Shown piece by piece: positions 24,801-31,916 of a stretch of DNA of 36,706 nucleotides. The position numbers were made by a program, and so were the translations under genes. A model generated the notes under the pieces. The model saw only the letters and a program-made list of their open reading frames with translations. It did no database searches and was not told the DNA's origin. The DNA lies in the NCBI GenBank assembly GCA_025935855.1, contig JAICUM010000003.1, forward strand, positions 1-36,706, given 5' to 3'. Positions within the stretch are counted from its first letter, which is position 1. The number at the start of each line of letters is the position of its first letter. This DNA is from Pirellulales bacterium. GTDB lineage: Bacteria; Planctomycetota; Planctomycetia; Pirellulales; Lacipirellulaceae.

Positions 24801-27250
24801 TTACTGACGACCGCAAGCGTCGGACTGACGTTCAACACCGCCACTTGGAACGATTTCTGGTCCTGCCCGCCGTCATCGTCGAACACGGTCACAGTGATGG
24901 TGTAATTGCCGTTGTCGGCAAAGGTGTGTGATCCGTCGAACGACCCGGCCGTCAACACGCCGGCACTTCCCGCGATGTCCACGGTCGCATTTCCAGCGCT
25001 CATGGCCGTGCCATCACCCCAGTTGATCGAGTAGGTGAAGGACTCCACCGTTTCCCCGCCATTGGAGACGTTCCCGGCGTTGAGCGGATTATCGAAGCCC
25101 GGATCGGTAAACGTCCCGATATTCGTCAGCGATAGCAGCGAGCCTTCGTTGACCGTCTGATTGCCGACCACCGTCAACGACGGGCTGACATTCGTAACCG
25201 TCACGCTCGCCGAGCCGAGACCGACGCCGGAGTCGTCGTCCGTCACCGCAACCTGCACGGCGTACGTGCCGTTGTCGGCATACGTGTGGCTGGCGGAGAA
25301 GGAATGCCCTGCCGCCGCCCCCACGGTCACCGCCGTGCCGTCGCCCCAGTTGACTTGGTAGGTGTGCGTGTCCAGTGTGCCCGGATCGTCAAACGTGAAC
25401 GCCAGCGACACCAGGTTTCCTTCAGCCACCGTCGGCGAACTGGGCGTCACTTGCACGTTGAATGGCGCGACGTTGTTCACCGTGATTGGGGCGCTGGCGA
25501 TCCCGATGCCGCCGTCATCGTCCAAGACGCGCACCTTCACCATGTACACGTCCGACGGCGTGCCGGTCGGATTGTCATCGAGATACTGATGGTTGGCTGT
25601 GAATGTCCGCGCTCCCGCGGCCACGGGTAGCGTCTGCAGGGCAGAGCCGTCGCCCCAATCCACCTCGACCATGTGCGTGTCGAGCGTCCCCGGATCGGTG
25701 AACGAAAGATTCAGCATCGCGACGCCGTTCTCATCGACGGGCGAAAGCGGCGTAATCACAATCGCCGACGGCGGCACGTTGCTCACCGTAACCGACGTCA
25801 TCGCCGTACCTTCGCCGGTGTCGTCGTCGATGACGCTCACCTTGATCGTGTAATTGTCCGACGAAGTGCCCGTCGGGTTGTCGTCCAAATACTGGTGGCT
25901 CGCAGCGAGCGTCCGGGCTCCCGCCGCGACGGGCAGCGTCTCCACGGCCGAACCGTCGCCCCAGTCCACCTGCACGGTGTGCGTGTCGAGCGTGCCGGGA
26001 TCGGTGAACGACAAGTTCATCATCGCCACGCCGTTCTCGTCGATCGGCGTGACGGGATCGAGCTGAATCCCCGACGGCGCCACGTTGTTCACGGTGATCG
26101 ACTGCGCGCCGCTCACCTGCCCGCCATCGTCGTCCGCCACCGTCACCTTCACGGTATACATGTCCGACGGCGTGGCCGTGGGATTGTCGTCCAAATACTG
26201 GTGCGTCGTGCCGAACAGCCGCGCGCCCTGCGACAGGTTGAACGACTCGACCGAGCCGTCGCCCCAATCCACTTGGACCGTGTGCGTGTCGAGCGATCCC
26301 GGATCGTCGAACGAGAGGTTTAGCTGAGCAAGGCCGTTCTCGTTGATCGTTCCCAGCGCGCCGATTTGTAGATTCGACGGCGCCACATTGTTCACCAGCG
26401 CCGGCACGGTGGCGCTCGCTTCGCCGCCGTCGTCATCCAGCACGCGGACCTTGACCGAGTAAATGTCGAACGTCGTTCCGCTCGGATTGTCATCCAGGAA
26501 TTGGTGCGTCGTGCCGAAGAACCGCGCGCCCTGCGAGACATTGAACAGCTCAGTCGAGCCATCGCCCCAGTTCACCTCGACCTGGTGCGTGTCGATCGTG
26601 CCCGGATCGTCGAACGTTAGCTCGAGCGACGCCACGCCGTTTTCATTTACCGGCAGAATTGGCGCGATCTGCAGATTCGACGGCGCCACGTTGTTCACCG
26701 TGATCGGCGTGGAGGACGACGCGGACCCGCCCTGCGAGTCGGTCACCGTGGCCTTGACGATGTACGTGTCAGCCGGCGTGACGCTCGGGTTGTCGTCCAG
26801 ATACTGGTGCGTGGTGCCAAAGAACTGCGATCCGGCCGGCACATTGAACAGTTCGGTCGACCCGTCGCCCCAATCCACCTCGACGGTGTGCGAGTCCAGT
26901 GGGTCAGGATCGTCGAACGTTAGCTCCAGCGAGGTAATGTCGTTTTCGGGAATCGCCTGCAAGGGCGCGATCTGCACGTTCGACGGCGGCGTGTTTGACG
27001 AGCCGGTGGGGACGATGATTAGCGGTTCGGCCCGGTCCGTCTCACCCTGCGGGGTCGAATCCTTGCTGGTCTGCACGTAGTCGTGCTGCGTCGCGGCGAG
27101 GTCGAGGGTCAGCGCCGGAGCCGCGGCATCGAGCATGCGGCGGGGTTCCAGCCGTCGAGCCACCAGCTCCAGCCGCGTGGCGGCGGCAGCATCGGGCCGG
27201 CGGCTAAACAGCTCGGACAATCGTCGGCGTCGGCGCGGTCGGGCAGCCAT
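21845..27250 (-). CDS. giant PKD-repeat extracellular/surface protein with LEPR-type N-terminal motif
   Basis: 1801 aa; N-terminal LVARRLEPRRMLDA; about 13 PKD-like units with VxWGDG..HxYxDNGxYTVxVxVxDDDGG; hydrophobic stretch and basic C-terminus. Confidence 0.9.
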   Translation of the reverse strand: MAARPRRRRRLSELFSRRPDAAAATRLELVARRLEPRRMLDAAAPALTLDLAATQHDYVQTSKDSTPQGETDRAEPLIIVPTGSSNTPPSNVQIAPLQAIPENDITSLELTFDDPDPLDSHTVEVDWGDGSTELFNVPAGSQFFGTTHQYLDDNPSVTPADTYIVKATVTDSQGGSASSSTPITVNNVAPSNLQIAPILPVNENGVASLELTFDDPGTIDTHQVEVNWGDGSTELFNVSQGARFFGTTHQFLDDNPSGTTFDIYSVKVRVLDDDGGEASATVPALVNNVAPSNLQIGALGTINENGLAQLNLSFDDPGSLDTHTVQVDWGDGSVESFNLSQGARLFGTTHQYLDDNPTATPSDMYTVKVTVADDDGGQVSGAQSITVNNVAPSGIQLDPVTPIDENGVAMMNLSFTDPGTLDTHTVQVDWGDGSAVETLPVAAGARTLAASHQYLDDNPTGTSSDNYTIKVSVIDDDTGEGTAMTSVTVSNVPPSAIVITPLSPVDENGVAMLNLSFTDPGTLDTHMVEVDWGDGSALQTLPVAAGARTFTANHQYLDDNPTGTPSDVYMVKVRVLDDDGGIGIASAPITVNNVAPFNVQVTPSSPTVAEGNLVSLAFTFDDPGTLDTHTYQVNWGDGTAVTVGAAAGHSFSASHTYADNGTYAVQVAVTDDDSGVGLGSASVTVTNVSPSLTVVGNQTVNEGSLLSLTNIGTFTDPGFDNPLNAGNVSNGGETVESFTYSINWGDGTAMSAGNATVDIAGSAGVLTAGSFDGSHTFADNGNYTITVTVFDDDGGQDQKSFQVAVLNVSPTLAVVSNQTINEGSLLSLTNIGTFTDPGFDNPLNTLDPNNGGETVETFTFTVNWGDGTSTDAGNATVDVIGSPGVLTAGSFDGSHTYADNGTYTVTVKVFDDDGGSDAKTFQVSVLNVAPLLSAPVNQTINEGSLLTLTNIGSFTDPGFDNPLNAGNAANGGETVETFTFTVNWGDGTATDSGNGTIDVHGSPGTLTAGSFDGSHTYADNGNYTVTVTVFDDDGGQDQTTFTVNVLNVSPALSVVGSQTIDEGSLLSLTNIGTFTDPGFDNPLNAGNASNGGETVETFTFSTDWGDGTAANTGDATIDVHGSVGVLTAGSFDGSHTYADNGTYTVAVTVFDDDGGQHQQTFTVTVLNVDPTLTGTSGLVRDEGQAFTLAGLGVRIEDPGFDNPLNAGNASNGGEFEETFAGVTIDWGDGTALTPVTTVNRVSGSPGVPTTADFDHAPHTYADNGVYTVTVKLSDDDGPVDSRTLTITVNNVAPTVQVAADQTIHEGSQLVVLNISQFTDPGFDNPLNAGNVTNGGQTQETFTYTINWGDQPRFQPGDDPVEQNGVPTTDVFGSPGVLTAGSFDAQHTYVDNGVYTVTITIRDDDGGVTVKTLSVDVKNVSPTLSDATFFATDVNTKGQTTITGTFTDPGRDTYKLFVDWGDNKGPHEETFTVTPAAATSGLHMFTATHTYTEAPDPLHPSATIPIVVRIHDDDFPQPQTVVAPPDESGQSNPVDRDLKNPGIGNQFIRIDLTPAVAVLTFPERPASPPVLTTQDTRLATLAPNDVRGSAGESQAAGERYFELRVINPDGTMSEGYRLRPEVMKNLPGLFRNLPDNHYAIYLVQPENNKSRLVIEVVVRNGKLVDPGDDSEGGRDKPPTEDAKPAAELKPPTDANPNDAGANKAAAKNIQPISPINEPVPAATSAIDAVSGTNSVDDAIQGSPRMRSSSTIYHRAALAGAALALSGAGRDWQRQLDKTLAAAKPSQWKRLRAARGRSRKKPR
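23600..25190. repeat. about 360-bp-period tandem repeat within the PKD gene
   Basis: Blocks such as GCGGATTGTCGAAGCCCGGATCGGTAAACGTCCCAAT recur near 24001, 24361, 24721 and 25081. Confidence 0.85.
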
Positions 27251-27302
27251 AGAGTTCCCGGGCGAAAGTCAAAGGACGAGCAGGGCTTACGCCATGATTG
27301 CG

Positions 27303-27375
27303 TGCCATGCCCACGGCTCGGCGTGGGCATGGATGGTCCGAGAGCTGCCATGCCCACGCGCACGTAGACATGCCA
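27303..27375. repeat. hairpin pair with TGCCATGCCCACG motif
   Basis: CCATGCCCACG-GCTCGG-CGTGGGCATGG (27305-27332, perfect 11-bp stem) and a second TGCCATGCCCACGCGCACGTAGACATGCCA (imperfect stem) from 27346. Confidence 0.7.
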
Positions 27376-27617
27376 CCCAAGCGTCGACGCGTAACCTCGA
27401 TTATTCGATCAATCCGGCAACCGTGTCAAACATCTGGCGCCGGCGCCGGCCTAAGGTCCCTCGCCTGGATGGGACGGCCGAGGAAGCTGAAAGCGCTGAC
27501 AGGGGGGCGACCTTACTTATTCTGCTGAAGTTGCCGGTTGTAACGGGCCGAAGAACATCCGATAGGCCGCGTTCTGCGGCCGCCGGTTTCCTTATCTCCC
27601 TGTAATCTCGTGAGCCT

Positions 27618-28409
27618 ATGGCTGCCTCGTCTCCACATTTCGGAACGGAGGCCGTGGACTGGCGGCGCCGCCTGGCCACGCTTATCGCGGCAGGCGCCGC
27701 TTGCTTAAGCGTGACCACCCATGCCGCGGAAGCGACTCGCCGCTGGCCGACAGCTTCACTGAAAGTCGCCGCCGCCGTCGATGAAGGAACTGCTGTCGAA
27801 ACAGTTATCCTCGCCGAGTCGAACGAGCCGGCCGACAACGATACGTCCGGCGGCCTTCCGCCGACCAGCCTTGTCCACACGGCTCCGCAGACTCCGGCCG
27901 CTGAAGAGATCGCCGCCCAAGAACAAACGTCGCCGCGCATCCTCCGCGGCTTCCGTCCGATCGCGCAGGTGACGGCCAATGTTGCGCTGCCGCCAGGGCT
28001 GCTTCCCGAGCAAGCCGAACGGCAAGAAGGCCAGCCGCAACCCGAGCAGGCGCGCGAAGTCGGCGACATGCGATTCGAGGGTGGTTGGGCCGAGAGCGAC
28101 TACCAATGGTCTGCCACGCGGCTTTGTCACGGGCCGCTGTATTTTGAGGAGATCAACCTCGAACGTCACGGCTATCAGTGCAATCCTCTGATCCAGCCGC
28201 TGGTGTCCGGCGCGCATTTCTTTCTGACCGTGCCGACGCTGCCCTACCAAATGACCGTGCATCCGCCGCGCGAGTGCATCTACACGCTCGGCTACTACCG
28301 TCCGGGCGACTGCGTGCCCTGGCGGCGGCAGTGCCCCTACCCATGGGACCCGCGGGCCGCCGCCGTCGAAGCCGCGACCGCAATGGGCCTGGTGTTTTTG
28401 ATTCCGTAG
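27618..28409 (+). CDS. hypothetical exported protein
   Basis: 263 aa; Cys-containing C-terminus FEGGWAESDYQWSATRLCHGPLYFEEINLERHGYQCNPLIQPLVSGAHFFLTVPTLPYQM. Confidence 0.65.
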   Translation: MAASSPHFGTEAVDWRRRLATLIAAGAACLSVTTHAAEATRRWPTASLKVAAAVDEGTAVETVILAESNEPADNDTSGGLPPTSLVHTAPQTPAAEEIAAQEQTSPRILRGFRPIAQVTANVALPPGLLPEQAERQEGQPQPEQAREVGDMRFEGGWAESDYQWSATRLCHGPLYFEEINLERHGYQCNPLIQPLVSGAHFFLTVPTLPYQMTVHPPRECIYTLGYYRPGDCVPWRRQCPYPWDPRAAAVEAATAMGLVFLIP

Positions 28410-28419
28410 TTCGGCCGAG

Positions 28420-28612
28420 CCATCCCGGTAGGGATGCCCTGAGAATTGCCCAGCGTTTCAACGCTGGGTTTAAAGGCAGGTGTATTCTGTAGTAGTCCCG
28501 GTAGGGACGATTGAGGTTTCAGTCGTCCCTACTGGGACTATTGATGGTACTTGTGCCTCAATACCCAGCGTTGAAACGCTGGGCTATTCTCACTTTGCCC
28601 CGATGGGGCAAT
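28420..28612. repeat. symmetric cluster of hairpin repeats
   Basis: CATCCCGGTAGGGATG; TGAGAATTGCCCAGCGTTTCAACGCTGGGT (28440-28469); AGTCCCGGTAGGGACGA; TCGTCCCTACTGGGACT; ACCCAGCGTTGAAACGCTGGGCTATTCTCA (28563-28592); TTGCCCCGATGGGGCAA. Confidence 0.85.
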
Positions 28613-28646
28613 GACGCGAATTCATCAGGATTCGCGGTTAACACCG

Positions 28647-30851
28647 TCAGAATACGCGTTGAAACGTTCGCCGCAGCTCATCCAGCACCAGCGCGCCGAC
28701 GGTGCTACGATAGGCGTCGATTTTCGCCGTGCCGCGTGCTCCAGCGAACAGTGGCGCGTCTGCGTCGTTAATCTCGATCTGCACGACGTGATACTTGTTC
28801 TCGCTCGTCGCCGGCTTGAAGCGTGAAGTGTTCGCTGCTCTGCCGCTTTCGTTAGATCGCGCGCGGCGAGCGACTGAAATTACGCTGCCGTTCAGGATCG
28901 ACGACGGCGCATCATCGGCGACGACGCGGACGGACTGACCGATTTCGACCGCCGGGACGTCGGCTTGCTCGACGCCGGCCCATGCTGTCCAGCCGCCGGG
29001 TTCGGCGACAATGGCCAGCGGCGTGCCCAATTCGATCCAGGCGCCTTCATTTCGACGATCCAGCGGCGAGCCGCTCCACACGCCAAGCTTGTCGGGCGAA
29101 TGCTCCTCGGACGCGCGAGCCGGCGGCGGAAGCAGCCGGCCGGCAGCCGGTGAGCGAATCATAAGCGAATCGACCTGCGATTGCCGTTCGGCCAACTGCG
29201 CCTCGGCGTCGGCGAGCTCGGCAATTGCCGCGGGAATCAATCGGGCTGCCGTTGGCTGCACGACTTGCAGCGTGCGTAATTGCTCGAGCCTGGTTCGCAG
29301 CTCGGCAACCTTGCCCTGTTGTTCCGCGAGGGCCATTTCCAGTTCCGGATTTTGCAAGCGAGCGACAACTTCGCCGGCCTTTACGTCCGCGCCCGCGGGC
29401 AGAGCAAATTCGAGTTCGCCAGGCAGAACCGCAAAGAGCGGGTGCGAGTGCGACGGCACGATGGCCAGCGGCGCCTTGACGCGCCGCGTGACGGGAACGA
29501 TCAGCACGCCGCCGACCACCGCCGCGAAAATGCCGCAGGCCGCGATCAGTCGGAGCCAACGAAATCGCGACCTCGCCGCGGGATTACGCATCAACTTCAC
29601 CGTGCTCATCACTGGCTGCATTAGCATGCCCGCGATCGCCACGACGGCGAGCGTATAGACGAGGTTCTGCAGTTGATAGGGCCGGGCGAGCTTCAGCATC
29701 AGCATGAAGACGCCGGCCAGCACTAGGGCCAGGTAGAGTTTTGCAAGCACCGCATAGATCCACAGTGCTCGCCGCTTGTGCGGTCCTAGGAGCGGATCGT
29801 CCCGCCGCGGCTCATCCAGCAACCATTGCCGCCACGATGAGGATATCAGTCCGCGCGCCCGGTCCGCCAGATTCGGCACTTCAAGCCCGTCGGCCAGTAG
29901 ATAGTAGCCGTCGTAACGCAAGAGGGGATTGGCGTTCACCAGCAGTGTGCCCACCGAGCAGACGACGATCAAGCTCAGACACAACGTGCTGAGCAGCCCC
30001 GACGCGGCGTAGCTCCACACAATCGCCGCCGAGGACGCGATGACCAGTTCGACCGCCATTCCCGCGCTGGAGACGGCCATCCGCTGCCACTTGCTCGGCA
30101 GCCGCCAAGCGTCCGATACGTCGCAATACAAACTCGGCGCTCCCGCTAAGAGCAACATGCCGATTTCCTGCGGCCGCGCGCCGAAATGCCGGCACGCGAG
30201 CGCATGACCCAACTCATGGAGGATTTTCACGCCGATCACCGCGGCGATCCACACGGGGATCAGGCCGGGGCGCGTTAATTCGCGAATGTGCGGCAGCCGG
30301 GCGGCGAGCTCCGTTGCGTTACCCAGCACGAGCAGTACCGCAAGGACCACCAAGCATCCGGCCGCCATGAGTGCCAGCGGCGTGCATAGCCAACGTACAG
30401 CGGCATAAAGTCGATCGATCACTGGGTCGGCGTCGATGCCGCCCAAGCGGATCGACAAGAGTTGCAGCCAACTCATCCGGCGTTCGAATCGCTGCCGCTC
30501 ACGGTCGCGCTTCAATAGCTCGCCCCCTTGGCCGGGGTTCTCGCCGAGCAGCAGTCCCTGTTCATACAGCCGGCTCACGAACTGCTGCAGTTGCGTGATC
30601 GACGCGCGCCGCGGCGCGAACTGCGACTCCAGCCGCCGCTGAAGCATCCGCAAGCTGGCGGGGTCCCGCAGCGCGTCCAGCAGCGCGTACTCCTCGGCCG
30701 TCAGATGGAACGACTCCCCCGCCACTGGATCCTTCACTACAAAGGTCGCGCCCCCTCCGATCGCCACTTCGATGACCTGCAAATCCGCGCGCATCCGCAG
30801 CGGCAGCGTGCGCTCGGCAGCCGAACGGTTGTGATCGTTTGCGCGATGCAT
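28647..30851 (-). CDS. PqqD-like/M50 metallopeptidase/HlyD-type fusion membrane protein
   Basis: PqqD-like N-terminus; M50 zinc motif HELGHALACRHFGARPQEIG; NANPLLRYDGYYLL; C-terminal lipoyl/HlyD region LPAGADVKAGEVVARLQNPELEMALAEQQGKVAELRTRLEQL. Confidence 0.85.
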   Translation of the reverse strand: MHRANDHNRSAAERTLPLRMRADLQVIEVAIGGGATFVVKDPVAGESFHLTAEEYALLDALRDPASLRMLQRRLESQFAPRRASITQLQQFVSRLYEQGLLLGENPGQGGELLKRDRERQRFERRMSWLQLLSIRLGGIDADPVIDRLYAAVRWLCTPLALMAAGCLVVLAVLLVLGNATELAARLPHIRELTRPGLIPVWIAAVIGVKILHELGHALACRHFGARPQEIGMLLLAGAPSLYCDVSDAWRLPSKWQRMAVSSAGMAVELVIASSAAIVWSYAASGLLSTLCLSLIVVCSVGTLLVNANPLLRYDGYYLLADGLEVPNLADRARGLISSSWRQWLLDEPRRDDPLLGPHKRRALWIYAVLAKLYLALVLAGVFMLMLKLARPYQLQNLVYTLAVVAIAGMLMQPVMSTVKLMRNPAARSRFRWLRLIAACGIFAAVVGGVLIVPVTRRVKAPLAIVPSHSHPLFAVLPGELEFALPAGADVKAGEVVARLQNPELEMALAEQQGKVAELRTRLEQLRTLQVVQPTAARLIPAAIAELADAEAQLAERQSQVDSLMIRSPAAGRLLPPPARASEEHSPDKLGVWSGSPLDRRNEGAWIELGTPLAIVAEPGGWTAWAGVEQADVPAVEIGQSVRVVADDAPSSILNGSVISVARRARSNESGRAANTSRFKPATSENKYHVVQIEINDADAPLFAGARGTAKIDAYRSTVGALVLDELRRTFQRVF

Positions 30852-30882
30852 TTAAAGGATGGAACAGGGGGTAACAGCCTGT

Positions 30883-31863
30883 TCAAATCCCTTCCTTCTT
30901 TTGGCTCGTAACTTCTTTACCCGGCAGAAGTAGCTGCCCCTGTTGTCCGGGACGGAGCTTGAGGTCGTGGTTGTCGATCTCCGCCCAGATGCGAACTTGC
31001 TTGCTCACGGGATCGATTTCCGGGCTGCTGAACCGCAGCACCCCTTCGACAATGGCTGGCCCGGCCGGCTTGGCATCTTTCGTAAGCACAAACCGCACTT
31101 TGGCGCCCAACAGCGTGCCATCCGCGGCCTCCGCCGGCGCGAACCCTTCGGCGCGCAGCTTTTGCACAGCGACCAACCGCAGCACGGGCGCGCCGGGTTC
31201 CACCCATTCGCCGGTGCGGCCGTGAACCAGAGCGACGACGCCGGCGAACGGCGCCCGCACGGAGTGCAGCTCCAGGTCGAGCTTCGCCGATTCCAGGGCG
31301 TTCTCTTTCAGTTGCAGATCAAACCGGTCGAGCGTCTGATCGTGTTCCGCCTGCCGCCGTTCGAGCTGCAGCTTGTCGACGGTGAGCTGTTCGACGTCCA
31401 GCTGCGACTGCGAGATGCTTTTGGCGAACTGGGCGTTTGATTCGCTGGAACGCTTCATTTCGGCGCGGGCGACCTCCAGGGCCTTGTCGGCATACTGCAC
31501 TCGCAAGTCATTGCTCGCCTTGGCGGCCGCCTGCTGCCGTTCGAGGTCGGCCTTTTGCAGGCTCAGCTTCGCCGCGCGATCGTCGAGCGAGGCCAGGACG
31601 TCGCCTTCTTTCACCATCGCGCCTTCTTCAACGGCGATTTTCGCGAGCACGCCCGTTTGCCGCGCTGGAACCTCTGCCTCGACCATCGGCCGCAACACGA
31701 CTGCGTCAATCCGCAGCGGCTCGGCCGCCTGACCGGGAGAAAACAGAAGAGTTGCCGCGAATAGCGCGAATAGACGCGAATAGGATTTAACAGGAGGTAA
31801 CAGAGGTTTGCAGAAAAGCTCTGTTCCCTCCCGTTTCTTCTTCTTAATTCTTATGTGATTCAT
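30883..31863 (-). CDS. HlyD-family periplasmic adaptor
   Basis: PARQTGVLAKIAVEEGAMVKEGDVLASLDDRAAKLSLQKADLERQ (lipoyl half-motif), coiled coil, SVRAPFAGVVALVHGRTGEWVEPGAPVLRLV. Confidence 0.85.
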   Translation of the reverse strand: MNHIRIKKKKREGTELFCKPLLPPVKSYSRLFALFAATLLFSPGQAAEPLRIDAVVLRPMVEAEVPARQTGVLAKIAVEEGAMVKEGDVLASLDDRAAKLSLQKADLERQQAAAKASNDLRVQYADKALEVARAEMKRSSESNAQFAKSISQSQLDVEQLTVDKLQLERRQAEHDQTLDRFDLQLKENALESAKLDLELHSVRAPFAGVVALVHGRTGEWVEPGAPVLRLVAVQKLRAEGFAPAEAADGTLLGAKVRFVLTKDAKPAGPAIVEGVLRFSSPEIDPVSKQVRIWAEIDNHDLKLRPGQQGQLLLPGKEVTSQKKEGI

Positions 31864-31908
31864 TGTCTTAATTGATTCGCGTCTATTCGCGTGATTCGCG
31901 GCAAAAAA
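31751..31908. repeat. Long imperfect palindromic repeat (family A, copy 3) overlapping the HlyD gene 5' end
   Basis: GTTGCCGCGAATAGCGCGAATAGACGCGAATAGGATTTAACAGGAGGTAACAGAG mirrored by CTCTGTTCCCTCCCGTTTC..GATTCGCGTCTATTCGCGTGATTCGCGGCAAAAAAC. Confidence 0.8.
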
Positions 31909-31916
31909 CCTTCTAC

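Noticed and set aside
23600-25190. Regular 360-bp repeats considered as a CRISPR or satellite array
   Set aside because: Repeats are in-frame coding units of PKD domains, far too long and variable for CRISPR repeats.
27380-27617. Possible riboswitch or ncRNA upstream of the 27618 gene (e.g. GGCCGC-GTTCT-GCGGCC hairpin)
   Set aside because: Short GC-rich hairpins are present, but I could not match any known riboswitch core.
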